Assembly: GCA_033439265.1 (NCBI GenBank)
Contig: JAVTVX010000034.1
Location: 19,110,501-19,174,500 of the forward strand
Origin: Dillenia suffruticosa
Lineage: Eukaryota; Streptophyta; Magnoliopsida; Dilleniales; Dilleniaceae
Length of the DNA: 64,000 bases
Reading direction: 5' to 3'
Each line of letters opens with the position of its first letter. The stretch's first letter is position 1. The translations under genes and the position numbers were made by a program. The notes beneath the pieces are model-generated. The model searched no databases. It saw nothing but the letters and a program-made list of their open reading frames with translations, and was not told the origin of the DNA. Shown piece after piece: positions 48,519 to 60,969 of the stretch.

Positions 48519-48650
48519 CTCTTCTTTAGTGTTTAATTACGTATCCAATTCAAAACTTGTGTCATTTTTTTCTTCAAAGATTTCCTGCACAATTGAATCA
48601 ATAACATTAGCGGAACAAATCGAATGACACTCATTTGGGTATCTCATGGC

Positions 48651-49580
48651 CTAAAAAATATTGAACTTAACAATCTCGCTGTCGAATTCGACGGAGAGTG
48701 TACCATCATCCACGTCTATTTTAGTTTTTGCCGTTTTCATGAACGGTCTCCCCAATAGTAACGGTGCTGAATTTGTAACGGTGTCTTCATCCATTTTCAA
48801 GATATAAAAATCTGTTGGAAAAATTAACTCATTAACCCGCACCAAAACATCTTCAACAATCCCTTCTGGATACACGACAGAACGGTCAGCCAATTGAATA
48901 ATCACTTTAGTTTCCTTTAGGGGGCCTAGATTTAGAGCAATATAAATAGAATATGGCATGACATTGATTGATGCTCCTAAATCTAGCATAGCACGTTCAA
49001 ATTTCTTCAACCCAATAACACAGGGTAAAGTGAACATACCTGGATCCGAACATTTCTCGGGTAGAGATCTTTTGATAACAGTAGACACGTTCTCGCCGAC
49101 CCTTATTTTCTCATCACCTCTCATCTTTCTCTTGTTTGTGCTCAACTCCTTCAAAAACTTTGCATATTTGGGTATTTTCTTGATGGCGTCTAACAAAGGT
49201 ATGTTTATTTCTACCTTCTTGAAAGTTTCCCAAACCTCATTTTCGTAGTCTTCCTTTTTGGATCTTTCAAACCTGCTAGGAAAAGGTGGTACAACTATGT
49301 TAGGACTCGTAGGTAAAAGAGAATCGAAATTTACCTTGTTTGGATTTTCATTGGCAACTTCGGCTTCTTTCTCTTCATCTTTCTTCTCATTTCTCTTTTT
49401 GGGTGATGGTGGTTTTGATGGCACTTCGTTTCCACTCCTCAATACCATTGCACTAGCATTTTCCTTAGGGTTTATTACCGTTTGTGAAGGTAATTTCCCT
49501 GAATTTTGACGCTTCAAATTGCTAACTGAAGTGGCTAGCTGAGTGATTTGATTTCCCAAGTTTTGAATGCTAGCTTTCAT
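48651..49580 (-). pseudogene. Athila-2 gag C-terminal and protease frame (309 codons)
   Basis: KKVEINIPLLDAIKKIPKYA and KFLKELSTNKRK lead into MLDLGASINVMPYSIY, where DLGAS is the aspartic protease active site (normally D-S/T-G; LGAS is common in Athila). It is followed by LLGRPFMKTAKTKIDVDD. The Lys/Glu-rich stretch near the start is likely the gag-protease linker. It is open through its full length. Confidence 0.9.
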
Positions 49581-49677
49581 TTCCTGTTGAAATTGTTAAG
49601 TGTTAGTCGTGAGAGCTTTCACAATATCTTATAGGGACATACCTGAATTAGACGATTATGTTGGTGTATGTGTTGGT

Positions 49678-50832
49678 CTATTGAATTGCTGAGGAGAATA
49701 TCTTGTTTGTCCTCCTTGATTCCCGTAACTCAGGTTTGGATGCTCTCTCCATCCAGGGGTTATAATGATTAGAGTAGGGGTCGTACTTCTTCTGAGGTTG
49801 GCCAGGAAATCCTCCTACGGCATTTGCTTGATGAGTAGAATCTTCTTGCAGAGACGGACACATATCCATAGGATGTCCGAGTATTGAGCATATACCGTAA
49901 ACTTTAGTTGCATGTATTTGCCCTACAGCCATTTGACGAACCAAAGCAGTCAATTTAGAAATTTGATTTTCAAGATTCGAGTGACTTACCTCATTGACAC
50001 GTTTCATAACTCCATCCGTTCTCAATCCAAATTGTTGAGAATTTTCTACCATGTTGGTGATCAATTGTCTGGCTTCTTCAGGTGTTTTCTTTACCAACGC
50101 TCCTCCGCTGGCCGCATCTACCATACTTCTATCCATGGATAGAAGTCCTTCATAGAAATACTGAATCAAGAGCTGTTCCGGTATTTGATGATGTGGACAG
50201 CTGGCACAGAGTTGTTTGAACCTCTCAAAGTACTCATATGGCGTCTCTCCGCTAATCTGTCTGATCCCACATATCTCCTTTCGAATGTTGGCAGCTCTAG
50301 ATGCAGGGAAAAATTTTTCTAAAAATAATCTTTGCATCCCATTCCATGTATTTATTGAAGCCGGAGGTAGGTAGTACAACCAATCCTTTGCCTTATCTTT
50401 CAGGGAAAAGGAAAAGGCTCTCAGCTTAATCTGTTCCTCAGTCACTCCTTGAGGTTTCATACTCGAACAAACAACATGAAATTCCTTCAAATGTTTATGT
50501 GGATCCTTACCTGGGAGACCACAAAAAGTAGGCAATAAGTGAATCAAACCAGATTTAAGTTCGAATGCTACCTTAAGAGTTGGGTATGCGATGCACAAGG
50601 GTTGTTGATTTAGATTGGGTGCAGCCAATTCCTTCAAGGTTCGCTCACGATCGGCCATCTTTTCCTCTTTTTTTTCAAAAATAGACCTATCATAAATTGT
50701 CAAATCAATGTCAAAAATTGGTTTTCGATGTAACTTACCTTTCATCTGTCTGGCCTCCTTTCTCAATCGGTGAGCAGTTTTCTCAATTTCAGGAATATAT
50801 TCCAATTCACTTCCTTGAGAAGAACGGGTCAT
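49678..50832 (-). pseudogene. Athila-2 gag frame (384 codons)
   Basis: The start context is MTRSSQGSELEYIPEIEK, 86 bases inside the LTR. The middle reads KLRAFSFSLKDKAKDWLYYL, NTWNGMQRLFLEKFFPASRA and ETPYEYFERFKQLCASCPHH, the retrotransposon gag domain. Near the end, YGICSILGHPMDMCPSLQED is a CCHC-like knuckle. The frame is uninterrupted. No protein function in the host is implied. Confidence 0.9.
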
Positions 50833-50894
50833 AAAATAAAAGAGGTCAACAAAACGAATAATAAAGATAACACAACTAAGAAATCAAAATAGTT

Positions 50895-50911
50895 CCCCGG
50901 CAACGGCGCCA
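50895..50911 (-). other. Athila-2 primer-binding site (tRNA-Asp)
   Basis: The minus strand TGGCGCCGTTGCCGGGG is exactly complementary to the 3' end of plant tRNA-Asp, the usual Athila primer. It sits six bases inside the LTR end. Confidence 0.9.
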
Positions 50912-50917
50912 AAATTT

Positions 50918-52309
50918 TGGTCGGGTTGTCGAAACCCTCAAATTAATACTGATTTCCCCAATGCAACAAACTGTAGCAATAGTGGTTACCAGATCGAATC
51001 CCAAGGGAACTATGTTACCAGATCGAATCCCAAGGGAACTATGTTAACTTAACTCCTTAGTAAATGCCAAAATAAAATAGGGGGTTTATAAAATAAATTC
51101 CTAAATCAAAAATTAAATAGCTAAAATTAAAAGACAAATCAAATATGCAAAAATACTAAAATTTAAAGAAGAAATTCAATTTACCAAACTCCGATCCAAG
51201 GGTTCATATATTCGATTGTCTTATTGATCATTGGTTGAAAATATTATTCTTGCAATTCAAGCATTTAACCTTAGATCTATTAGGACAATCATAATAAATC
51301 TTGTGTTTTCCTAAAATAATTGACCAAACCCAGTATTCAATCAAAATTTATCATTAATCGACTGGACACGATAGCATTCTATATCAAATAATGACAGCAT
51401 TAAGTTCTGTGAAAACAGTTAAACCAAAATACAAATAATCAGGATAGCCGTACAATTATTCGATTTTGTTCCATCGATTCCTTAGGTTAACATGAATATC
51501 GGCAACGACCCATAAACATAAATAACCTATTTACTACTTATACCATTCATTCATGACAATTACGGATCACTGAATTCCTGGATAGCAATAGAAAAACTAA
51601 TATTGAATTAAATTGTCAGATTAACCAATATTAGATTTCCCTAAAAATAAATCAAGAATCAACGAATACTTGAATAAAATGGCAAATTAAATTAAGAACA
51701 TAGCCTCACAATGAAGAACAATCGATTAAAATTCCTCTTGAATCAGAATAAAAAAACTAGCCACTCATGGTGGTAAGTATCAACAAAAAAAATTAAAGAA
51801 AACTAAATGTTCCTAAGAAAGAAATAAAAACCTAATGGAGAAAATGAGTCATTGGCTTATGTGACTTCTCTCTCTTCCAGAAAAATGCAGCCGCCTCCTT
51901 GGAGTATATATTAATTGTATGCAACCCTTTTGTGTTTAAATAAGCAAGGGCAGCCGGCCCTCTTGGAATGAGAGAATATGCTCTTTCCTTCCATATAGAC
52001 TTCTAAATCAACTAGGAGATCTAAAATTAGGTAAATTACAAAACTTTTCTCCCACTAAAACATTTTTACTAAAAGTAAAAATATTACTAAAATGTTGAAA
52101 TTAGAATTCAAGCTCCACTTCTTCAAAGCCCAATAAGATGTCTTGACCCAATTAGTTCCAAAATTACCTCATTAAGCCCAATTTGCTTCAAGTCTTCAAT
52201 TTCAATCTCCTAAAAATAAAATTCAATAAACACAACCATTAGGGTATTAAACAATCCAAATTCAAACCATAATATTAACAATAAAAATAACAATTTGTGC
52301 ATTATCACA
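50918..52309 (-). repeat. Athila-2 5' LTR
   Basis: It is the counterpart of 41174-42539, with ends TGGTCGGGTTG..ATTATCACA on the plus strand. It contains a tandem duplication of ~29 bases near 50987-51044 that is absent from the other LTR. Confidence 0.9.
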
Positions 52310-52776
52310 TCATCCATGTCAATGATATAAAAATCAATCGAAAAAATCAATTCATTCACCTTGACTAAGACATCTTCAACAATTCCTGCAGGATATGATG
52401 TGGACCTATCAGCTAATTGTATGATCACATTAGTCTTCTTCAAAGGTTCTAAATTCAAGTACCTAAAAACAGTTAAACGCATAAATTGATTGATGCTCCA
52501 AGGTCAAGCATTGCCTTCTCTATTCTTCTGACCCCTATGATGATTGGTATGGTGAACATACCCGGATCCTTACACTTAGGAGGCAATTTTCTTTGGATGA
52601 TGGCCGAAACATTCTCATTAACGCAAATCTTATCGCTGCCCCCAAGCTTTGTCTTCCTAGTGCATAGTTCTTTGAGAAATTTTGCATACCTTGGCACTTG
52701 TCAGATCGCATCCAAGAGTGGGATGTTGATTTCCACCTTTCGAAAAGTCTCTAAGAAGATTTCCTTCTCCTCATTT
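52310..52776 (-). pseudogene. Athila-1 protease N-terminal part
   Basis: PGMFTIPIIIGVRRIEKAML, DLGASIN and NVIIQLADRSTSYPAGIVED read on the minus strand, the same region as Athila-2 49100-48900. It is interrupted on one side by Athila-2 and on the other by the solo LTR. Confidence 0.85.
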
Positions 52777-55700
52777 TGTCACGCCCCGAACCGGGGTCAC
52801 GAGCAGCCGCCCATTGCCTTGGATGCCGACTTGATTTTCTAGAAAATTGGATAGAATCTCCCCATATTTCGGAGGTCTCCCATATACAAATCAACCTGTA
52901 TATTGAATGATCATCTTGTCACATGAATATATAGGTCAACCCGGCCTTACGACAATCAACCACATTCACATCATATCAATCAATCCGCTTCGTACAAACT
53001 AGGACAACGCAAGTCTATCACAACTACTAGCAGTTCTAACCACAGACCTCTACTGTCAAGCCCCCATCAAAGACATGAACAGTCGCCAATTGGTGGTACC
53101 TAAAGAACCTAGAGGACACTTCTAGAACATGACACATTTCCCAAAGTAAATGTACGCAATAGTACAAATCATGCCTCAACACAATAGAATAGAATTGAGA
53201 GTTTCAATAAGATATACATAAATTTTACATACAGCCATCCCTTTTTATACACAATGGTCTATCTATAATTCTAAATACACAAATATACAATTTCATTAGC
53301 AAATCCTTCCCAATATCATATCGAGTACCTAATTAACCGCCTCGATCTCCAACAAAAGCCTCGTGCACTGGTAAGTCTCAACGCGTCCCACTATAGCTAT
53401 CTCTGTACACTACAAGAAATGAGGGGTGAGTATCAAGGAAGATACCCAATGAGTGAGAGGGTATATATCATGTGTTCAATGTTTTGGTGAAAAATTAAGT
53501 ATCAAAGTTCTCAATAATTCCACATATTGTAAGAAATCGTGCATAATACTAAATTTATCATAAATCATTCTTTTCACATACATTCCAAACATATATGCAT
53601 CAATGTCATCAAGTCATGCTAGAATAGAGGTGCCAAAGTCAGTCTCGGCAAGGGTCGACCGTGACCAATGACAGGCGCATTGGGAGTTTTGTATGCAATA
53701 GGTTAGAAAAGCTCTCTACCCTGACGTTGGCGATAGACCTCATCAGGTGCTAGATTATGGCGCACTATAGCCCTCCCCCTTATGGGTTCAACCTGACTAG
53801 TAACGTATCGAATCACAATATATTTACCATTTTTCGATATCACGTGGGATACCTTCCACAGAAGTGTATCAGATGTAAATATGAATCACCCTACACATGT
53901 AACCTTCGTAACTACGGAATGTGATTTACCCATAACAAAGTTATCATTCATTACATGCCAGGGCCCTTGGCCCATATATAATATAATCATCAAATCAATT
54001 ACGTGCCATGCCATATTTTTTAAGCAATGTCAATCATTTCCACAAGGATGATTTCATAAAACATGTATAAATCAATTGCAATGGCACAGTTTCACATTTT
54101 AGAACTCATTTGGATGCATATATAATCACGTAAAACATATTTGTGGACACTCCATGAATTCACAAAAAAAAACATTTCGTAATTCATTCACAATTTCACA
54201 TCACATATTCATTAAATCATGCTTGCATCAGAAAATATTTTAAAACATGATATTGTGTATCGGATACATAATATAATAAATCTCACTCACAGTATACAGG
54301 AGGGTACGCCGCTCCCGGCATGAATCTCGAGGCCCACATAGAAATATGCTCCCCTTAATATCACCAACGAGACTCTATAAACATAATATAGAATATGAGT
54401 CACTTAAGAGATCATATGATACGTATATAATAATGTAAATGTGATGCAACCTTGGTTATAAACAAACCTAGGGTTTTCAAGTTCTATTCTTGCGCCATTT
54501 TAAGGAATTGATCACAAGTTCCTCAACCGGGGTCAGAATTGGAAAATTCCAATTTCTATGGTTGGCTCACATAAAAACTCACACTTTTCGTGTTGAACGT
54601 ATCTCCAAAATCTTGATGGAAGATTTCTTAAAGTCCACATTTTCAAACCAATCCAACTCTTACTTTCTATTCTGTCCTGTTTTAGCAAATTTCTCATTTC
54701 TCACAATCTATTCATGCAAGAACTCTGATATTTGACTATGCTGGAGTTAGGACACAAGGCTACAACTTCTTAGTTGGGTACTTTCTCAGATTTCTAGTGC
54801 AAGTCCCTGACATAGCACCATTTTGCCCACATTACATTTTAGAAGTTTGTTCTGACCAATTTTTAGCTCAACCGTCACAACTTTTAACACACAACTCCAA
54901 ATTACCTGAGCTTTTCACAGTACCTAGAAGACACGTAACCTTACATTTTTCATGTTTGGGTTTCTTCTAATTATGCCTAGAAGGGATCTAAAATTGACCA
55001 CCAACATCTCTGTTCAGTTTTGGTCGAGAAGCAGAATAGTTTCTGTATAGTTTTCGGAGATTTTGTATAACTCTTGATTCCCTTGGGAAAATTGGCTACT
55101 ATTTTCAAAGTAGGTGGCTAAAAGGTAGATCTACAACTTTTCCTCTTTGAGGTTTTGCAAACAAGGGCTGGAAGGGGGTCGTGTAATGCTACTATTTTTA
55201 GTGTTGGAAAATGGAGGACCCTCTGATGAGTTTCAGACGAATGGCTGTAACGTTTGATACAGGGTCAGATTGAGGTAATCCTTACCTCATTGGAAAGCTA
55301 AGACATGGATCTACAATTCTTTCAACTAGCACAAGACTTGAATCTATCATGAAGGGGCTTGAAAACTTAGGTTAGTGTTGCTGCCAAAATCAGGGCAAAA
55401 TGCAGGATTGAACAGCGAATTAGTGTAGAGCACATAACTTTGAAAAATCATATAAAATCCATCTCTATTCAGAATGCAACGGTTCTTATGTCATTTTAAA
55501 GCTCTGAATGTCTAGTTTTATGTCTAAAAATTTCACTAAATTTGTCGTTGTGCAGAAAATGCTATTGCTAAAACACTATAACCAGTTCAGAATGTTCAGA
55601 TTTCAGAATTTCTGGTTTCCTCCTTGACTTCAAATTTCGGCCAACCCTAGTTCCATAACCAAACCACCTCATTTTTGTCCCAAATTAAGATATGTTATAA

Positions 55701-56687
55701 AAGAGAATGGAGGGAGTTTACCTTATGAACTGTAGGTTGATTGAAGCCTTCGAAGGACAAGTTTTGCTCCTCCCCTTCAATTTTCGGCCCCTCCTATATC
55801 TCCAATGTAGAGTGCTCCTTTTCAGCTGGTTTTGGATATGTTGTAATAGACTTAGAGTAGAGAAAAATCATGTAAAAACATTGAGTAGTTGTTTGGAGAA
55901 AATCACTTCTCCACCTAGGTCTAGGTTTCGGCCAAGAGAAGAGAGGAGAAGAAGATTTTTTTTGTGCTCAAGCCTTTCACATTTCTTTCTCCCTCTCTCC
56001 CACGTTGGCCTCTCTCTAATGTGTTGCCTTTCACAATTCTAAAGGGGCAATCCATGGTTAAGTAAATTTCAAATCATAGTTAGGTTTAATTAATCTAACT
56101 CTAGTTAAATTTAACCATTTTTAATTAACTAGGGTTAGTTTCCTCCAATTATGTAGTTCATTTGTCAAGACCACACAAAATCCAATAAAGTAAATTCACA
56201 CACTTCAAGAGCATTAATTGCTATCCTTTATGCCTATCCACTCCTTAACACGCGATCCGAGTTTGGTTAAAGTTATTATTTACCTTGAAAATCTAAAATT
56301 ACATACTGGACCCAGGTTTTCATACTGATTCCAATGCCGTTGCTTTCGTGTTAATCTGAGGTCGTTTGATAGCCCAAACGTTCTTCGAAGTAAACGAAAT
56401 TCTCAATCGGTCAAAATTTGACCTCGACCTCGAAATGCGTGAAATCTTACTACGAACTACGTTTTACACATGGATTTCAAAAATATAGGTCTTAGCTGGA
56501 AACGAGACCGTTTGCTCGGACAAATTTCAATTCTGCTAAAAATTAGGGTTTCTTAGGCGAAAATTTTAAAGTACCGAGCATTTTTGCGCTACGGCTTAAA
56601 TTTCACTTTCGTCATGAAAACATGATCAATATTATATATACATCGAGAAGAGTACAATATGAAAGATACCAAAGTGTCGGTGTTACA
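52777..56687 (-). mobile_element. Solo LTR of a long-LTR gypsy element, 3.9 kb
   Basis: On the minus strand it begins TGTAACACCGACAC and ends GGGGCGTGACA, the TGTAACACC..CGTGACA ends typical of Del/Tekay-type LTRs. Flanks are CATTT (52772-52776) and CATTC (56688-56692), a near-perfect 5-bp target duplication. Athila-1 protein text continues across it. No coding domains are inside, and no second LTR or internal region is visible. It is probably the product of LTR-LTR recombination. It is related in style, not closely in sequence, to the Gypsy-1 LTR. Confidence 0.85.
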
Positions 56688-57775
56688 CATTCTCTTTCTT
56701 CAATCTTGCTAACCTGCCAGGAAAAAGAGGTGGAATTATATTTTTAGTCTTAGAAGTATCGGTTTCTTTACCTACCTTTGTGGCTGATTCATTCAATATT
56801 GATGCTTTGTTTTGTTTGGCCTCTTTTTATCTTCTTTAGTTGTTGATGAGTTGTCCTGCACTTTCCTTCCATTCTTGACTGCTATAATACTCACGTTTTC
56901 TCTCTGGTTGATCTCTACTTGAGAGGGTAGTTTCCCATTATTTTTCTCCTTTCGACTCATGGTCGTTGCCAACTACGACACTTGATTTTCCAAGTTTTGG
57001 ATGTCGGTTCTTGTCTCTAGCTGAAATCATTGATTGCTGCTAGCCATTCTTTTAGGTTCATACATAGGAACATTCTTTATAGGCATTTTGTTCTTTGAAA
57101 TTGTTGAGTGCTTTTAGCCAAACTTTTAAAAATCTCTTCTAGAGACATATCTTGATTTGAAGAGGGTTGATGTGGTTGAAATTGTGGTCGAGGTTGGTGT
57201 TGAAACCCTTGTTGTCGATTTCCATAACTGAAATTTGGGTGATCCCTCCATCCTGGGTTGTAAGTGTTTGAATAGGGATTTTCGTTGTGGTTGTTTTGGA
57301 AATCCCCCCGCTGCATTGATTTGTTCGTTTGAATCTTCTCGAAGGGTAGGACACAAATCCGTAGGATGACCAAAATCAGAACAAACTCCACATGCCTTGA
57401 TCTGTTGTGTTTGTCCTACAATAAAATTATGCATAAGAGAAGTTAGTTCTTTCAATTCTTGACCAATGGAAAAATTACTTACCTCGTTGAACCTCTTTGG
57501 AACTTCTTGCCTTATTCCAAATTATTGGGCATTGGCTGCCATGTTTGAGATCAAATTTCTCGCTTTATCGGGTGTCTTGTTCACCAATGCTCCTCCACTC
57601 GCAGCATCGATCATGTTCCATTCCATTAGGGATAAACCTCCACTCGCAACAATTGTTTCGGGCTGTTTTCTCATCTCTAGGTCAAACACAAGTTCACCTG
57701 TATGAGCAAAACGAGGTATATACCCAAAAAAAATGAAAGTAAAATTTTAAAAGAAATAAATTTATTAACACAGTT
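56688..57775 (-). pseudogene. Athila-1 gag region
   Basis: Minus-strand text MIDAASGGALVNKTPDKARN (near 57610), CGVCSDFGHPTDLCPTLRED (57340-57400), and AAGGFPKQPQ correspond to Athila-2 gag MVDAASGGALVKKTPEEARQ and CSILGHPMDMCPSLQED. Part of the gag-protease linker lies near 56700-57000. Broken and incomplete. Confidence 0.85.
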
Positions 57776-57792
57776 CCCCGGCAACGGTGCCA
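57776..57792 (-). other. Athila-1 primer-binding site (tRNA-Asp)
   Basis: The minus strand TGGCACCGTTGCCGGGG differs by one base from the tRNA-Asp complement seen in Athila-2. Confidence 0.85.
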
Positions 57793-57797
57793 AAATT

Positions 57798-59210
57798 TGG
57801 TGTGTCGTCAAATAACCAAAAATAAAATTATCTATTTCACTAAAAATGAGTCTAGGGTGAGCAGAGTTGAATACATGGGGAACGGTGGATATCTCTTTTA
57901 ATAAAAACAAAAATAAAAATATGGGGGTTTTTGGTAAAATTATCAAAAATAACCAAGTAAATAAATCAAAGAAAATTAACCAAAGTAAAATAACTAGATA
58001 ACACCAATTAAAAGAAATAATGTCAATTAAGGCAAAACCTAGCCAAAGGAGTTATTTCCACCTTGATATATTTGATTGATCATCGATGCAAAAATTACTC
58101 GATATTATGCGAATAAATTAGTTATAGCCGCTAAGTATCACGAAACGACTAATCTTTCCTTACTTCTTCGGTAATCAAGATACCATCGTTAATTACTTCC
58201 CTAATCGAAAGACAGCCCAAGAGACCCTCGTTAGATTTAATGTCCCGACAGCATTAAGATCTAGAGAGACTCAATTATAATCAGTAAATTCAAATCTGGA
58301 TTTATTTAAATTAGATTATCTAATCTCTTGACATAAATCTTACTGCTTGCAAGGCCATAAAGCTATGTCAATTACCACTCTATTAAAAACATACAAACCT
58401 TGTTGTTTTTAAATAGTTGTAGACTATTCTAGGGTTATTAAACATAGTGCTCTATTTAACAATTCCAAAACAATCATAAACATTTAACATGGAGATTAAA
58501 TAGGTATCCACATATATCAAGCAAATAAGATCATTCAGATCTCACAATCATCATTCATCAAGGTTTCAATAATACTTTGACTATAAAAGAAATTAGAATG
58601 AACTCATAATAAAAGAAAAATCACAATAAATTTTTATTGCTTACAAGGAATAAAGAATGACAAGCAAAAACTCCTTTCCCAGCTGCAGCCTTATGTGCTT
58701 TCCTGGGTGTCCCTCAAAGTCAAGAGAACAAAGCTTATATACCTATTCTAGTGGGAGCCGGTTGCAACCCTAAAGGAGAGGTAAAATCATCCTATTTTTA
58801 CCCTAGTAAAATTATTCCAAATATTTTCTAAAACATTTTCTAAAACTGAATGAAATATCCTAAGGAATAAAATCCTAAAAACTTCAAATAAAAGAAAATT
58901 CTGAATAAAATATTTTTGACATTTACAACTTCCCAAAACTTCACATTCCTAAATATTAGGAATGAAAAAAAGAATCTTCAAAAGTCTTGTATTTCTCTTT
59001 GAATTCAGCGTGCCCACATGCTAATGAAAAGTTATTTTTGTCTATTCTTTCATCCTTACATAATTGCTCCATTTAAGCCTCTTTTTCTTTATATTTATCC
59101 ACGTCTTTCCTCTGACTAATCTAGCACATCAATCACCACAATTAGTGTAATATTTTCTCAAAATAATAGAAAAATCAATTACAAATACTACACTTATTTT
59201 GTTCCTATCA
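57798..59210 (-). repeat. Athila-1 5' LTR
   Basis: It is collinear with 32806-34217 and ends TATCA against CCACT of the array. Scattered substitutions separate the two copies along their length. Confidence 0.9.
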
Positions 59211-59215
59211 CCACT
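59211..59215. other. Athila-1 target-site duplication, right
   Basis: CCACT, matching TCACT at 32801-32805 except for one base. Confidence 0.6.
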
Positions 59216-59237
59216 TTATGTTTTTGAGTAGACACAA

Positions 59238-59309
59238 GCGTTTGTAGTCCAACGGTTAGGATAATTGCCTTCCAAGCAATAGACCTGGGTTCGACTTCCG
59301 GCAAACGCA
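59238..59309 (+). tRNA. tRNA-Gly(UCC) copy 8, type B, near-intact
   Basis: Acceptor, D and anticodon stems are perfect, with UCC. The T stem is CTGGG/TCCGG with two G-U-type pairs, and the B box is GGTTCGACTTC. The gene starts 27 bases after the end of Athila-1, so most of its natural 5' flank is now Athila LTR. Confidence 0.7.
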
Positions 59310-59784
59310 CAAAAAATTATGGGTTTGGGGCATAGAGGCTAAGTTTTCTAACATTACCTATGTGAAGTTTTGTTCATATTATATGCCTATGCTTATATTT
59401 ATTTGTATATTGTATAACCTCTTTGTTGATGATAAAAAGATAGAGAAGATTTTTGAAAGGGGGAGAGAATGAAATTAAAAAATTATTGCATATATTAAAG
59501 GGGTGTTATGTCCAAAACTATTTAAGTATTTAACTTAATGTTTTGTCATTATTAAAAATGGGGAGATTGTTGAAAAAAATATATTTTGATGATAAGAAAA
59601 ACTAGATTAGATCATAAGTAAAAGTAGGATAAATAGATGGAAGAATAATTCTCATAAGATTATATACATGATATAGACGACATAACAATTCTTGTTTCTT
59701 ACCGATAAAGCTTTCTTCGTAGAGTAAAAATCAATTCTTCTCTCTTGACACTCTTTTCCACATTGTGTTAGAGAGGAGATACAA

Positions 59785-59856
59785 GTGTTTATAGTCCAAC
59801 GCTTAGGATAATTGCCTTCCGAGCAATAGATCCGAGTTCGACTCCCAACAAATGTA
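59785..59856 (+). pseudogene. tRNA-Gly(UCC) copy 9, type A, decayed
   Basis: GTGTTTATAGTCCAACGCTT, anticodon arm TTGCCTTCCGAGCAA, T arm CCGAGTTCGACTCCCAA. Acceptor and T stem are weakened. Confidence 0.75.
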
Positions 59857-60350
59857 AAAAAAAAATGTATTTGTGGAATAAATGTTAAGTTTACTAATAT
59901 TACCCACATGAATGTTTGGTTTATATTATATGCGTATACCATTGTTTATGAATATACCGTATACCCTCTTAGTTGATGATAAAAAAAGGGGAGAAGTATA
60001 TGAAAGAAGAAAAGAAAGAAATAAGAAAAGTAATCTACAGATTAAGGGGAAGTTATGCTTTAAGCCATCTAAGTATAGACTAAGGGAAAGAAAATTTAGA
60101 AATCTTTCAAGTAATATTTTTGTCATTATCAAAAAAGGATGAGACTATTAGGAAAATATATTTGCTAAAAAGCAAAACTAGGTTAAATGATGAGTAAAAT
60201 TGATGATATAATAATTCTCACGAGATTATATAGAAGAAATGGAAGACATAACCATCCAGAATTCCCACGGGTAAATCTTTCTTCGTAGAGTAAAAATCAA
60301 TTCTTCTCTCTTGACACTCTTTTACACTTTATGTTTTCAAGTAGACAGAA

Positions 60351-60422
60351 GCGTTTGTAGTCCAACGGTTAGGATAATTGCCTTCCAAGCAATAGACCCG
60401 GGTTCGACTCCCGGCAAACGCA
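60351..60422 (+). tRNA. tRNA-Gly(UCC) copy 10, type B, intact fold
   Basis: All four stems pair perfectly; UCC anticodon, variable AGAC, T arm CCGGG-TTCGACT-CCCGG, discriminator A. The first TTTT lies ~40 bases downstream (AAGTTTTCTAAC), which is distant for a Pol III terminator. Confidence 0.9.
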
Positions 60423-60897
60423 CAAAAAATTATGGGTTTGCGACATAAAGGCTAAGTTTTCTAACATAACCTATGTGAATGTTTTGTTCATATAATATAC
60501 CAATGCTTATATTTATTTGTATACTGTATAACCTCTTTGTTGATGATAACAAGTGAGAGAAGATTTTTGAAAGGGAGAGAGAATGAAATTAGAAAATTAT
60601 TGTATAAATTAAAGGGGAGTTATGTCTGAAACCGTCTAAGTATTTAACTTAATGTTTTGTCATTATCAAAAAGAGGGAGGTTGTTGGAAAAAAATATTTT
60701 GATGATAAGAAAAACGAGGCTAGATCATAAGTAAAAGCAGAATAAATAGATACAAGAATAATTCTCACAAGATTATATACATGATATAGATGACATAACC
60801 ATCCTTCTCTCCCACTGATAAACCTTTCTTCGTAGAGTAAAAATCTATTCTTCTCTCTTGACACTCTTTTCCACGTTGTGTTATGGATGAGATACAA

Positions 60898-60969
60898 ACG
60901 TTTGTAGTCCAACGGTTAGGGTAATTGCCTTTCAAGCAATAGATCCGTGTTCGACGCCCGACAAACACA
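60898..60969 (+). pseudogene. tRNA-Gly-derived copy 11, type A, anticodon changed
   Basis: ACGTTTGTAGTCCAACGGTT; loop CTTTCAA gives UUC. The T arm is CCGTGTTCGACGCCCG and the acceptor end CAAACAC. Decayed. Confidence 0.75.

Larger units (their letters stand above)
41174..52309 (-). mobile_element. Athila-2: younger Athila element nested in Athila-1 protease
   Basis: LTRs of ~1.37-1.39 kb (41174-42539, 50918-52309), a perfect tRNA-Asp primer site (50895-50911), and long minus-strand frames for gag, protease, RT, RNase H, integrase and env-like protein. The host text on both sides is Athila-1 protease. A candidate target duplication ATCAT overlaps the LTR termini. The element looks fairly complete with a small number of breaks. 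The 3' LTR has an anomalous inner flank (42540-42781). Its LTRs are very similar to each other, so it is young relative to Athila-1, unless the LTRs were homogenised. Confidence 0.9.
32806..59210 (-). mobile_element. Athila-1: Ty3/gypsy Athila element inserted in the tRNA array
   Basis: LTRs of ~1.41 kb (32806-34217 and 57798-59210), a tRNA-Asp primer site (57776-57792), a polypurine tract (34218-34230), and minus-strand parts in the order gag, protease, RT, RNase H, integrase, env-like identify an Athila-family gypsy. Both flanks are tRNA-array sequence. It is a broken fossil with many breaks and contains two further insertions: Athila-2 (41174-52309) and a solo LTR (52777-56687). The LTR copies differ at scattered sites, clearly more than those of Athila-2, so it is the older of the two. 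Confidence 0.9.
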
